From contig JANXBX010000007.1 of the NCBI GenBank assembly GCA_025060595.1, positions 1-64,000 of the forward strand: 64,000 nt of DNA, read 5' to 3'. Below are positions 18,374 to 26,952 of this stretch, in pieces. Positions within the stretch are counted from its first letter, which is position 1. Every line of letters starts with the position of its first letter. A model generated the notes under the pieces. It worked only from the letters and a program-made list of their open reading frames with translations. It had not been told where the DNA came from and did not search any database. The stretch comes from Synergistota bacterium. GTDB taxonomy: Bacteria > Synergistota > GBS-1. Made by a program: the position numbers and the translations under genes.

Positions 18374-19134
18374 GTTATTCTCTTAAAGCTTTCGAATATT
18401 TCTCTCCAAAAAGCCTAAACGAAGTTCTTGAAATTTTATGCATAGAAGAAAATGCTGTCGTTTTTGCAGGAGGAACAGATATCTTAATAAAGATAAAAGA
18501 AGGAATTATTTCCCCCAAACTTCTATTAGATTTAAAGAAAATAGATGAACTATGGTTATTCTCCTTCGAACATGATAAAGGACTGACAATAGGAGCTACA
18601 AATACTCTAAATGAAATTCTAGAATCCCACGTAGTTAAGAAATATTTCCCAATTTTAATTGAGTGTTGTCTAAAAATAGGAAATCACGAGTTAAGAAATA
18701 AAGCTACTTTAGTAGGCAATATATGTAGTGATTTCCCAGTAGCAGATTCCCTATTTGCTCTTTTTCTTCACGACGCTGAAGTTGAAATAATATCTAAAGA
18801 AGGCAGAAAGAAAGTTGGTTTAAGTGAGCTTTTTAATAACTCTGGAAAACTAAACTTAAAGAAAGAGGAAATCATCACTAAAGTTTTTATCCCCTATAAA
18901 GGAGAGTATCATGGAAAGTACTACAGATCTTTGAAGAGATTCTTAGTACCTCGTGCAAGTTTTGGCATAGCTTATATAAAGTCTAAGGATCTTACAAGGA
19001 TAGCAATAGGCAACATCAGCTCTAAAATAAGTCTGTTTTCCTCTCCAAAAGAATTAAAGGAGACCTTACAAACAGTATATCTTGAGGAAGAAGAATTCCT
19101 TTTAATTGAAAAGGTTGTAAAGGAGCTTAAGTAA
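18370..19134 (+). CDS. FAD-binding subunit of a molybdopterin dehydrogenase (xanthine dehydrogenase type)
   Basis: A 254-residue protein of the CoxM/XdhB family. The FAD pyrophosphate loop is VVFAGGTDILIKIK (about 32-45), the second FAD motif appears as VGNICSDFPVADS (about 116-128), and the C-terminal CODH-type domain follows (VPRASFGIAYIKS). Such subunits pass electrons from a molybdenum hydroxylase through [2Fe-2S] clusters. The [2Fe-2S] gene follows 2 bases later, but no molybdenum-cofactor subunit is in the window. Somewhat short compared with the usual 280-290 residues. Substrate is not evident; the adjacent permease suggests a purine. Confidence 0.85.
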   Translation: MSYSLKAFEYFSPKSLNEVLEILCIEENAVVFAGGTDILIKIKEGIISPKLLLDLKKIDELWLFSFEHDKGLTIGATNTLNEILESHVVKKYFPILIECCLKIGNHELRNKATLVGNICSDFPVADSLFALFLHDAEVEIISKEGRKKVGLSELFNNSGKLNLKKEEIITKVFIPYKGEYHGKYYRSLKRFLVPRASFGIAYIKSKDLTRIAIGNISSKISLFSSPKELKETLQTVYLEEEEFLLIEKVVKELK

Positions 19135-19136
19135 CA

Positions 19137-19388
19137 ATGCAAAAAGTAAAAATAAAACTTAATGGTAATCCCTATGAAATAGAGGTTAAGCCCTACGAAA
19201 CTTTGCTTGATATTTTGCTTAGACTTGGTATAATATCTAGCCATAAAAGCTGGTGTAACAAAGGAGAATGTGGAAACTGTGTAGTTTTAATTGACGGTAG
19301 ACCTTTTAACTCTTGTTTGGTTCTTGCTCCAGAAGTTAACGGAAAAGATATACTAACCATTACAAAAGAGTCTAATAGAATGTTATAA
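19137..19388 (+). CDS. [2Fe-2S] subunit of xanthine dehydrogenase type, lacking the second cluster domain
   Basis: An 83-residue plant-type ferredoxin domain: the cluster cysteines sit in CNKGECGNC and SCLVLAP, with VVLIDGRPFNSC the usual context. Family members (XdhC, CoxS) normally have about 150-160 residues and a second, helical [2Fe-2S] domain with a CGFCTPG-like motif. Here the frame stops at 19386-19388 before that domain, and the following 90 bases do not encode it in any frame I could read. Either a functional shortened electron carrier or a decayed gene; the flanks do not decide it. Confidence 0.8.
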   Translation: MQKVKIKLNGNPYEIEVKPYETLLDILLRLGIISSHKSWCNKGECGNCVVLIDGRPFNSCLVLAPEVNGKDILTITKESNRML

Positions 19389-19435
19389 ACAAGTATAAAG
19401 GACGTTTTATCATCTTTAAGATTAAGCTACTTGTT
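19388..19435 (+). promoter_or_regulatory. Structured leader ahead of the purine permease, class unknown
   Basis: AACAAGTA (19388-19395) is perfectly complementary to TACTTGTT (19428-19435). Inside it, TAAAG (19396-19400) can pair with CTTTA a few bases later, leaving an asymmetric 3' internal loop, AGATTAAGC. The element lies about 50 bases upstream of the permease start. It does not show the conserved nucleotides of the guanine/adenine riboswitch. A small xanthine-type element is conceivable but I cannot confirm it. Confidence 0.3.
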
Positions 19436-19482
19436 AAATAACTAAAGTTTATCAAAAATTTATTTGTAGGAGGAGATAAAAC

Positions 19483-20883
19483 ATGAAAGATTCTACATGT
19501 AGAGAAATGATTTATTATATTGATGAAGTTCCTCCATCCTTAGAAAGCATCTTACTGGGCTTTCAACATGTTTTGACTCTTTTTGGAGCTACTATAGCAG
19601 TCCCTTTAATCTTAGGAGGAGCTATGGGGTTTAGTTCCGACCAAATGACCATTCTTATAGGAGCAGTTATGATTACAGCCGGAGTTGCTACCTTACTTCA
19701 AGTTACGATTGGAACGAGACTTCCTATAGTTCAGAGCATGTCTTTTTCTTTCATAGGACCTATACTATCTATAATCAAACAAACAGGTGGAGGATTAGTT
19801 AGCATGCAGTATGTAGCAGGCGCCATAATAAGCGGAAGCTTAGTAGAAATACTTGTGGGGTGGAGCGGTCTTATAGGTAAGATTAGAAGGTGGGTTACTC
19901 CTGTTGTTATCGGCCCCGTGATAATAATGATAGGATTATCCCTGTTTAGCGTGGGTGCCCCGAAAGCGGGAACTCACTGGCCAACAGCGTTAGTGGTAAT
20001 TCTTTCAATATTTCTATTCTCTCAGATATTAAGCCCTAAATATAAGTTTTTTAGGCTATTTCCTGTTCTTTTAGCAATAATAATAGGCTATGCCTTCTGC
20101 GCTTTTGGAACCTTCTTAGGAGTATTTCCTAAGGGACATCCATCCCATGTAGATTTCTCCATAATAACTCAATCTCCTTGGATTAGACCTTTCGACAAGT
20201 TAGTTTTTCCATGGGGCTTTCCAAAATTCAACTTGGCTTTCTTTCTCACCATACTTGCAGGATACTTGGCTTCAATGATAGAGTCCTTTGGAGATTACTT
20301 TTCTTGCTCTTATATGTCAAGAGCCTCCAATCCCACTCCTAAAGTTATAAATAAAGGAATAGCAATCGAAGGTCTTGGATGTCTTCTATCTGGAATATGG
20401 GGAGGCTTTGCTACAACTAGTTACTCTGAAAACATAGGCTTAATAGGGTTAACCCGGGTAGCTTCAAGATACGTAGTTGGCATTGGAGGAATGATCCTTA
20501 TCCTTCTTGGAATATTTAATAAGTTTGGGGCTTGTATTGCAACAATACCAGAGCCTGTTGTAGGAGCTATGTACTGTACAGTTTTTGGGATAATAGCCGC
20601 TATAGGAATCCAACAGCTCACAAGGGTTGACATGCAATCTGGCAGAAACCTTCTAGTTGTTGGCTTTACACTGTTTATGGCTTTGAGTTTACCAGCCTAT
20701 ATCGAAGGTGTCCCGGGACTATACCCCCCGAAACCTATAACTTTAGAATGGGCTCCTTGGCTAGCCAACGCTTTGAATGCCATTCTCTCCACAGAAATGG
20801 CAGTAGCAGCTATAGTGGGACTACTACTTGATAATCTTATCCCCGGAACAGATAAAGAAAGAGGTCTCGTTGATTGGAAATAA
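19483..20883 (+). CDS. Uracil/xanthine permease, NCS2 family
   Basis: NCS2 nucleobase transporter, 466 residues, about 14 membrane segments. Conserved blocks: QHVLTLFGATIAVPLILGGA near the N-terminus, QSMSFSFIGPI in TM3, ESFGDYFS in TM8, and TTSYSENIGLIGLTRVASR, the family signature around TM10. Imports a purine or uracil with protons. Next to xanthine dehydrogenase-like subunits, a purine (xanthine or urate) is the more likely substrate. ATG 19483 follows AGGAGGAG. Confidence 0.9.
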   Translation: MKDSTCREMIYYIDEVPPSLESILLGFQHVLTLFGATIAVPLILGGAMGFSSDQMTILIGAVMITAGVATLLQVTIGTRLPIVQSMSFSFIGPILSIIKQTGGGLVSMQYVAGAIISGSLVEILVGWSGLIGKIRRWVTPVVIGPVIIMIGLSLFSVGAPKAGTHWPTALVVILSIFLFSQILSPKYKFFRLFPVLLAIIIGYAFCAFGTFLGVFPKGHPSHVDFSIITQSPWIRPFDKLVFPWGFPKFNLAFFLTILAGYLASMIESFGDYFSCSYMSRASNPTPKVINKGIAIEGLGCLLSGIWGGFATTSYSENIGLIGLTRVASRYVVGIGGMILILLGIFNKFGACIATIPEPVVGAMYCTVFGIIAAIGIQQLTRVDMQSGRNLLVVGFTLFMALSLPAYIEGVPGLYPPKPITLEWAPWLANALNAILSTEMAVAAIVGLLLDNLIPGTDKERGLVDWK

Positions 20884-20937
20884 AGGCTTCCCTAAAGAGA
20901 GTTATAATGCTATAATAAAGTATGAAGTCAAACTTAA

Positions 20938-21100
20938 TATGCTGACCTTTGGGTGAACGGGAAGACCGGTGAAAATCCGGCACGGCTCCGCCCACGGTAA
21001 TAGGGGGACGAAAGGCTTAAAAGCCACTGGGGTTATAGCCCTGGGAAGGCAAGCCAAGTAGAATGATCCCTTAAGTCCGGAGACCGGCTCAAAGGTAATA
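20938..21100 (+). promoter_or_regulatory. Cobalamin riboswitch
   Basis: Upstream of the btuB-like gene the classic elements appear in order: a P1 strand GACCTTTGGG, GGTGAAAATCCGGCACGG, CCCACGGTAATAGG, AAGCCACTGGG, CTGGGAAGG, AAGCCAAGTAGAATGATCCC (the B12-box region), and TAAGTCCGGAGACCGGCTC followed by AAAGGT, which closes P1 with ACCTTT. It binds adenosylcobalamin-type ligands and is expected to switch off the uptake genes when cobalamin is plentiful. It occupies most of the 322-base gap between the permease and the receptor gene. Confidence 0.93.
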
Positions 21101-21137
21101 AGAGCTCCTGCGGAGGGAGGAGCGGATGGCTTATATA

Positions 21138-21180
21138 AAAGCCTGGCTTTTACCTTGGAGTAGGAGCCAGGCTTTAAATT
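21138..21180 (+). terminator. Intrinsic terminator, expression platform of the cobalamin riboswitch
   Basis: A perfect 11-base stem, AAAGCCTGGCT (21138-21148) with AGCCAGGCTTT (21165-21175), followed by TTTAAATTTTATTT-like bases. It lies between the riboswitch and the btuB start. A preceding smaller hairpin, GCTCCT/AGGAGC (21104-21123), may compete with it. Expected to form when cobalamin is bound. Confidence 0.75.
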
Positions 21181-21205
21181 TTATTTCTATTAGGAGGAGA
21201 AAACC

Positions 21206-23191
21206 TTGATAAAGAAGCTTTTTTTGATTCTTTTCATATTTACATTTTTAACTTTTTTCTCATCTGAGATTAAAGCTCAGGTTTTCGAATTAAGTCCAAT
21301 CGAAGTTTACGACTCTATTATAAACATTCTTGAGGCAGAGCCTTCTTCATATTCGGTTATATTTCCATCAAAATTTGAAGGAGAATTTAAAGATTTAGGA
21401 GAATTACTCTCCAAAATACCTGGCATTCATGTAACAAAACTTGGGGGAAGAGGAGCATATACAGTAGTATCCATAAGAGGCAGCACATCCGCCCAAGTTG
21501 TTGTATATCTTAACGGCATTTTGTTGAATGCTAGCGGAGAGGGAGCTATTGATATTTCAACAATACCACTTAATGCTATTGAAAGAATAGAAATTTACAG
21601 AGGAAGCGTGCCAGCACGTTTTGGAATACCCGGAATAGGGGGGGTAATAAACATAGTTACATTGGAAAAAGCTGACTTTAAAACGTTTAAGACAACTATC
21701 GGATCTTTTAGAAGCTTTGCCTTAGAAAATATTACTTCTATAAAAAACGGCTTATTTTCTATAAACCTTGAAACTAGCAAAGGGAACTATCCGTATCATA
21801 ATGACAATGGGACTCCTTACAATCTTGAAGACGATTACGAAACAAGAAGGCAAAATAATGCTCATAGAATATCAGACATAAAAATATCAAAAGAGATTAG
21901 CCAGAATGGAAAGCTATTTTTAAATTACTTTTCCAAACACAAAGGTCTACCTAAACCAGCACCGGGAAGCGATAAAGAAGGAAATATCTCTCACTCCAAC
22001 CTATCTGACGAAAGATTTATTGCTGAGATATCTAAAGAAATTTCTTTCTCCAATAATCTAAAGGGAGACATCTCTTTATACGGTGTATATTCAGAGCGAG
22101 AGTTTTTAAATCCTTATGAAGATGTAGGATGGTATGGTCAAAAACATAACTGGTATAACTCTTATAAGGTCGGAACTCAAGTTTCGCTCAATTACCTAAT
22201 AAACCAGAATAATTTTTTAGAAGTCTACTTAGATCTTTTTAAAGAGGGACTTAATCCTGGAGGCGATATAGTTAAACAGGGGGAATTTTCTCCTCTCAAG
22301 GGAATAAAAACTTACGAAAGAAATATCCTTAGCATTTCTCTTGATTACACGGTTTTAAGGGAAAGATTTTCTATCATTCCTTGGTTTAGATTTCTAAAAT
22401 CAGATGACAGGTCAGAGAAACTAAATGGTGAAACTCTTTCCTCTTCATCTGAACACCTTTCTTATGGCTTGAGAGTTAAATATGCCTTAAATGAAAACTG
22501 GAGTATTAAATTCACATGGGGGATACTAAGCCGAATTCCGAATTTCTATGAAAAATTTGGAGACGGGGCCTTTATAATACCCAATCCTTACCTTGAAAAT
22601 GAAGAGGGAAAAAATTTTGATTTAAGCTTAGAGTACAGAGGAAGAAACGTGGCAGGATATATAACTTACTTCCAAAGCGACATGGACAACTTGGTTGAAT
22701 TTATAATGCTTAATCCTAGATTTGGCCGATATATAAACATCAGTGGTGCCAGAATAAAAGGAGTAGAAAGTAGTCTCAGTTATATTCTCAAAAACGGTTG
22801 GAGTCTTTCTTTATCCTATACTTATATGGAAACAGAAAGCGAAGTTCCTGGCTATAAGAAAGGAAAACCTTTACCTAATAGACCCGAGCACAATCTAAAT
22901 TTAAGAGTTGAACGCTCATGGAAAAATTATGAAGCTTTCATAGAGGGAGAACTTACAAGCGAAAATTACTTTGACACCGGAGGTTTAGTGAAATTTAATG
23001 ATTGGTGGACAGTGAACTTGGGACTTTCTTATAGGTTTTCTGAAAAAGAAAAGCTTACCTTAACCATAAACAATATAACAGATAACCAAAGATTCAGAAC
23101 TAAGCCTGCTTTTGGTTTTGGTCCCGAAAAAATTGCAGATTATCCCCCTGTTGGAAGAAACTTTTATTTAACCTACATCAAAAACTTTTAA
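21206..23191 (+). CDS. btuB: TonB-dependent outer-membrane cobalamin receptor
   Basis: 661 residues: signal peptide (about 1-24), a TonB-box-like FELSPIEVYDS segment, a plug domain (LLSKIPGIHVTK, VVSIRGSTSAQVVVYLNGI, IERIEIYRGSVPARFG, GVINIVT) and a long beta-barrel ending in an aromatic residue (YIKNF). Imports cobalamin or a related corrinoid across the outer membrane using TonB energy; the ligand assignment rests on the riboswitch and the btuF/C/D genes downstream. TTG start after TAGGAGGAG. Confidence 0.92.
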   Translation: MIKKLFLILFIFTFLTFFSSEIKAQVFELSPIEVYDSIINILEAEPSSYSVIFPSKFEGEFKDLGELLSKIPGIHVTKLGGRGAYTVVSIRGSTSAQVVVYLNGILLNASGEGAIDISTIPLNAIERIEIYRGSVPARFGIPGIGGVINIVTLEKADFKTFKTTIGSFRSFALENITSIKNGLFSINLETSKGNYPYHNDNGTPYNLEDDYETRRQNNAHRISDIKISKEISQNGKLFLNYFSKHKGLPKPAPGSDKEGNISHSNLSDERFIAEISKEISFSNNLKGDISLYGVYSEREFLNPYEDVGWYGQKHNWYNSYKVGTQVSLNYLINQNNFLEVYLDLFKEGLNPGGDIVKQGEFSPLKGIKTYERNILSISLDYTVLRERFSIIPWFRFLKSDDRSEKLNGETLSSSSEHLSYGLRVKYALNENWSIKFTWGILSRIPNFYEKFGDGAFIIPNPYLENEEGKNFDLSLEYRGRNVAGYITYFQSDMDNLVEFIMLNPRFGRYINISGARIKGVESSLSYILKNGWSLSLSYTYMETESEVPGYKKGKPLPNRPEHNLNLRVERSWKNYEAFIEGELTSENYFDTGGLVKFNDWWTVNLGLSYRFSEKEKLTLTINNITDNQRFRTKPAFGFGPEKIADYPPVGRNFYLTYIKNF

Positions 23192-23212
23192 TATAAAGGA
23201 GGTGATTTTTAA

Positions 23213-24331
23213 ATGGAGCTAAAAAGAAAAACATTTTATTTGCTAATTCTATTTCTCATACTAATACCTCTTTGGGGATGCGTCGGAGTAGGAGAGGGTA
23301 ATTGGACACCCTCTAATCTCTTTGCCTTAATAGTTGGGGTTGACTCAGGGTATACTAGTGGTAATCTTTCCTCAGTTGACCTTATAGGAGAAAGCTTCCA
23401 TACCCAAAATATCCTATCAGGCTTTAGCGGAGATACTATAATAAAAACCTTCAAAAAATATGCTTTTATCGTAGAAAGACCATCCTGGGGAACTATACCT
23501 TCACCAACCAAAGTTTATGAAGCAGGTAGGTGGGAAAGACCTATAAAGGAATACACACTAGGCAAAAATATATACGATATGGTTTTCCTAGGTGAAGATA
23601 AGGCTTACGCTATTCCATGGGGAGAACCTTTTATCCAAAAAATTAATCCATTGACAGGAGAGGAAATTAGGAGGATCGATTTATCTGTATATTCCTATGG
23701 TAATGATAATTCACCCAATTCAACTAAAGGCTTAGTTGCTGAAGGGAAGCTGTTTATCATACTCCAGCGATTTGATTCAGGATCTTTCGATTATGCACCT
23801 GGAACTGTAGTTATAATTGATCTAGATTCAGATACCATCAAAAGAGCTTTAACTCTTAATGGCAAAAATCCTATGGATATGGAATACCATAATAGAAAAA
23901 TCTATATAGTTGAAACTGGAAACTATTTTAATCCTAATGATGATATTATAGATGTGATAGACTTGAACAAGGATGACTTAAAAGCTGAAAAGCTATGTGA
24001 CAACCCACTTAACGATATGGATATATATTCTCTTGAGATAACCGAAAAAGGGGAAGCATATATTTTGGGAGGGGATTGGTATACATGTAAAGTCTTTAAA
24101 ATTAATCTTCACACTGGAATCTTAGGAAATGAGATTTACGAGGGAGGGTATATCACAAATATAAAATATGATCCTTATTCAAAATACCTATTCATATTGG
24201 ACAGGGGTAGGGGCAATGGAGATGGAAAGCTCATAATATATGATACAGAGGAAGAAAAAATTATTAAAGAGATACTCGAGGAGAATTTAGGCTATCCTCC
24301 CTACTCTATAGATATCTTAGCTTTTGACTAA
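23213..24331 (+). CDS. Propeller-type surface lipoprotein of the cobalamin locus
   Basis: 372 residues. An N-terminal signal with lipobox LWGC (Cys at about 23) predicts a lipoprotein. The rest contains repeated blade-like units with patterns such as NIYDMVFLGEDKAYAI, NPMDMEYHNRKIYIVE and YSLEITEKGEAYILGG, resembling YncE-like beta-propellers. Position 21 bases after the receptor, under the same riboswitch, suggests a cobalamin-related role, perhaps a partner that captures ligand at the receptor. That role is inference; a precise family was not recognised. Confidence 0.75.
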   Translation: MELKRKTFYLLILFLILIPLWGCVGVGEGNWTPSNLFALIVGVDSGYTSGNLSSVDLIGESFHTQNILSGFSGDTIIKTFKKYAFIVERPSWGTIPSPTKVYEAGRWERPIKEYTLGKNIYDMVFLGEDKAYAIPWGEPFIQKINPLTGEEIRRIDLSVYSYGNDNSPNSTKGLVAEGKLFIILQRFDSGSFDYAPGTVVIIDLDSDTIKRALTLNGKNPMDMEYHNRKIYIVETGNYFNPNDDIIDVIDLNKDDLKAEKLCDNPLNDMDIYSLEITEKGEAYILGGDWYTCKVFKINLHTGILGNEIYEGGYITNIKYDPYSKYLFILDRGRGNGDGKLIIYDTEEEKIIKEILEENLGYPPYSIDILAFD

Positions 24332-24339
24332 TAAGAAAC

Positions 24340-24420
24340 TTGGAGGGGTTTGAGACTCTTCCCCGCCCGCTCCCCCTGAGGAAAAGGGTCTCTTTCCCCT
24401 CCAAACTTACTTATTTATTT
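24340..24420 (+). terminator. GC-rich terminator between lipoprotein gene and exbB
   Basis: TTGGAGGGG (24340-24348) pairs with CCCCTCCAA (24396-24404); an inner arm GAGAC...GTCTC extends it, and ACTTACTTATTTATTT follows. It is strikingly GC-rich for this AT-rich region. It should end most transcripts from the riboswitch, so exbB-btuF-exbD-tonB-btuCD is probably expressed by read-through or from its own promoter in the 24405-24464 gap, where I see no clear promoter. Confidence 0.7.
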
Positions 24421-24464
24421 AATATATAAGAAATCCTAATCTTTTTCAAGGGAGAGTTATCAAC

Positions 24465-24989
24465 ATGGAATGGTTTAACAAAGGTGGGCTTTTAATGTAT
24501 CCTATTCTCTTATGCTCCATCTTTGCATTTGCTATATTCTTAGAAAGATTTTTCCTTTTAATAAACAAAAAGAAAACAATAGGAGCCTTTAAAAAGGAAT
24601 TAGAAAGTTTGGTTAAAGAAAAACCTTTTAATGTGAAAGAGCTAAAAGAGATTCTAGATATATTGATAGAGGTAGAAGTTAAAAGATTATCCAGAGGCAT
24701 AGGTGCTCTAGCTCTAATAGCAAGAGTTAGCACTTTACTTGGCCTTCTTGGAACAGTTTTAGGAATGATTGAGGTTTTTAAAAAGATAGCTGAGGGGAAG
24801 CTTGGCGACCCCGAAGCTTTGGCTAGTGGCATATGGGTTGCCCTTTTGACTACCGTATTTGGCTTATCTGTTGCTATCCCGTCAGTATTCATGCATGGTA
24901 TTCTCTCTTCTTTGGTTTCTAGGAAAGAGGAAGAATTTACAAAATTGGGAGAGGAAATTCTAAAGGACTATCCTAAAAATGAAAGGTAG
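24465..24989 (+). CDS. exbB: ExbB/TolQ-family proton channel protein
   Basis: 174 residues, three membrane segments. WFNKGGLLMYPILLCSIFAF is the first; the conserved family core appears at about 75-140 (ARVSTLLGLLGTVLGMIEVF, ASGIWVALLTTVFGLSVAIP). Works with ExbD and TonB to energise the outer-membrane receptor. Shorter than typical ExbB (about 200-240). Overlaps btuF by 11 bases. Confidence 0.9.
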   Translation: MEWFNKGGLLMYPILLCSIFAFAIFLERFFLLINKKKTIGAFKKELESLVKEKPFNVKELKEILDILIEVEVKRLSRGIGALALIARVSTLLGLLGTVLGMIEVFKKIAEGKLGDPEALASGIWVALLTTVFGLSVAIPSVFMHGILSSLVSRKEEEFTKLGEEILKDYPKNER

Positions 24990-25875
24990 ACTAATTGTCA
25001 TCCTTATCATATTTTTCTGTCTAAAAACCTCTATATTATGGGGAATCACTATCGAAGGACCATTCAGCTATAGAATAAATCTTGACACTCCTGTAAAAAG
25101 AATTGTCTCTCTTTCTCCAGCTATAACAGAAACTTTATTCGCAATAGGAGCCGGAACTAAAATAGTGGGAGCCACTATTTTTGATAACTACCCTGAAAAA
25201 GCAAAATTAATACCGCGAGTTGGTGATTTTTCTAACCCAAACTTAGAAAAAATACTTCAACTGAAACCGGACCTTGTTATAGGTATAGTTAACATACACG
25301 AAAAACTTCTGATAAAGCTCCTGAATTTAGGCATACCATGTTATGCTTTTAAACTATATACTTCTTTAGAAGAGCTTTACTTATCCATAGACATCTTAGG
25401 TAAGTTTACTGGCATGGAAAAGGAAGCAAAAGAGTTAATCAGAAATATAAAAGATGAGTTTAAAATCTTATCAGAGAAAAGCAAGAAACTAGAAAAACGA
25501 CCACGGGTCTTTCTCGCTATATGGGATTCACCTCTTACCACAGTAAGTAAAAAAAGCTATATTAACGAACTTATCGAGATTGCGGGTGGAGAAAATATAG
25601 TTTCTGAAACAGATGTTTTCTTTCCTATTTATAGCTTAGAAAAACTTATCAAAATCTCTCCTGATATAATAATAGTTGCAGAAGGAGAAGGAAGCATGGG
25701 AGTAAGTAAGGAACGACTACTTAAGGTTCTAGATGGAAAGGGATTAGAAGCTGTGAAAAAAGGAAATGTATTTGAAATCAATGGAGATATCATTTTCAGA
25801 CTATCTCCTAGAGTTTTAGAGGGAGCCAGAACCTTATACGAAATCTTTAAAAAATGGTCAGAAAAAGAAGAGTGA
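24979..25875 (+). CDS. btuF: Cobalamin ABC transporter substrate-binding protein
   Basis: 298 residues: signal peptide to about 22, then the cluster A-1-type periplasmic binding fold (RIVSLSPAITETLFAIGAGT, DFSNPNLEKILQLKPDLVIG, VVEG-like PDIIIVAEGEGSMG). Delivers cobalamin from the periplasm to BtuCD. Its insertion between exbB and exbD, with overlaps of 11 and 22 bases, argues that TonB energisation and ABC uptake are co-translated here. Confidence 0.88.
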   Translation: MKGRLIVILIIFFCLKTSILWGITIEGPFSYRINLDTPVKRIVSLSPAITETLFAIGAGTKIVGATIFDNYPEKAKLIPRVGDFSNPNLEKILQLKPDLVIGIVNIHEKLLIKLLNLGIPCYAFKLYTSLEELYLSIDILGKFTGMEKEAKELIRNIKDEFKILSEKSKKLEKRPRVFLAIWDSPLTTVSKKSYINELIEIAGGENIVSETDVFFPIYSLEKLIKISPDIIIVAEGEGSMGVSKERLLKVLDGKGLEAVKKGNVFEINGDIIFRLSPRVLEGARTLYEIFKKWSEKEE

Positions 25876-26246
25876 AAGAGGAAGAAACTTTTTTAGATCT
25901 TACACCACTGATAGATATAATATTTCAACTTATAATATTCTTTGTGCTTACAACAGCCTTTGCTCCCTTCGCTATAAGAGTTGACCTTCCAAAAGCACAA
26001 TCCTCTCCACTCAAAGAAGAAAGGTCAATAATGATAAATATAACGAAAGACGAAAGGATTTTCTGGAAAAACGAGGAAATCAATATGGAGGAGCTTTTAA
26101 GGAGAGTAGAAATTAACAATAAAAATATTGTCTATCTCATAAAAGGAGATAAAGGCGTAAAATATGGTAAGGTAGTAGAGTTATTAGACAAGCTTAAGAA
26201 AAAAGGCATAGAAAAGGTGGGATTAGTTGTTGAACCAGAAAGCTAG
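25854..26246 (+). CDS. exbD: ExbD/TolR-family protein
   Basis: 130 residues. One membrane segment with the essential Asp in FLDLTPLIDIIFQLIIFFVL (about residues 12-31), then the periplasmic domain, including VDLPKAQSS and YGKVVELLDKLKKKGIEKVG. Couples proton flow through ExbB to TonB. Overlaps btuF by 22 bases and tonB by 20. Confidence 0.92.
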   Translation: MVRKRRVKEEETFLDLTPLIDIIFQLIIFFVLTTAFAPFAIRVDLPKAQSSPLKEERSIMINITKDERIFWKNEEINMEELLRRVEINNKNIVYLIKGDKGVKYGKVVELLDKLKKKGIEKVGLVVEPES

Positions 26247-26952
26247 ATTTTCTATATTTTTTCTTTCATCTCTTATATTTCACTTACTTATACTTCAATG
26301 TCTCACTTTTCCACGCATTCCTTTAGAAAAAAAAGTATTACAGGTAACCCTCGTCGAGAACACTACAAAACACCTTATAAAGGGAGAAGAGTTTTTAAAA
26401 GGCGGTACCACAAAGCATTGGAAAACAGATAAAAGTTTTAATATTCTTTCAGATGTCAAGTTAAGCATTAGAAATATATCTACGAATAAAGCCTTTCTAA
26501 ACTTAAAAGTTACAGTTAAATCTCAAAACGCTAAATACCAAAAACCTTTCAAAAAAGAGGCAAACAAGATAGCTTCACAAGAAGAAACAAAGGAAAATGT
26601 AAAGCAAAGTCTAGAAAGAAGAGAAATTGCTACCACTCAGGAAAGGGAACTGAAATCTGAAAAAGAATCTGAAGAAATGCTATTCATTCCTCCAAAACCT
26701 ATAAATTCAAGAAAACCAGCTTATCCCTTACTCGCAAGGAAAATGAAATACGAAGGAATAGTAGTTTTAGATATAGAAGTTTTACCTGACGGAAGCGTAG
26801 GAGAAGTTAAAATAGTGGAATCTTCAGGGTATGAACTACTTGACAAGGCTGCCTCTGAAGAGGTTAAAAATTGGCAATTTATTCCAGCTTATAGAAATGG
26901 TAAACCCGTAAAGAGCATAGTAAGGCAGAAAGTAATTTTCAAACTCAAATGA
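26227..26952 (+). CDS. tonB: TonB energy-transducing protein
   Basis: 241 residues, N-terminal membrane anchor (about 7-25), a lysine/glutamate-rich linker rather than a proline-rich one, and the TonB C-terminal domain from about 160: PAYPLLARKMKYEGIVVLDI, VVESSGYELLDKAA-like, and NWQFIPAYRNGKPVKS. Start taken as TTG 26227; the next codon is also TTG. Overlaps the exbD end. Confidence 0.9.
   Translation: MLNQKARFSIFFLSSLIFHLLILQCLTFPRIPLEKKVLQVTLVENTTKHLIKGEEFLKGGTTKHWKTDKSFNILSDVKLSIRNISTNKAFLNLKVTVKSQNAKYQKPFKKEANKIASQEETKENVKQSLERREIATTQERELKSEKESEEMLFIPPKPINSRKPAYPLLARKMKYEGIVVLDIEVLPDGSVGEVKIVESSGYELLDKAASEEVKNWQFIPAYRNGKPVKSIVRQKVIFKLK

Noticed and set aside
19389-19482. Classical purine riboswitch or remnant of the second [2Fe-2S] domain
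   Set aside because: Conserved purine aptamer bases are absent, and no frame encodes a CGFCTPG-like motif.
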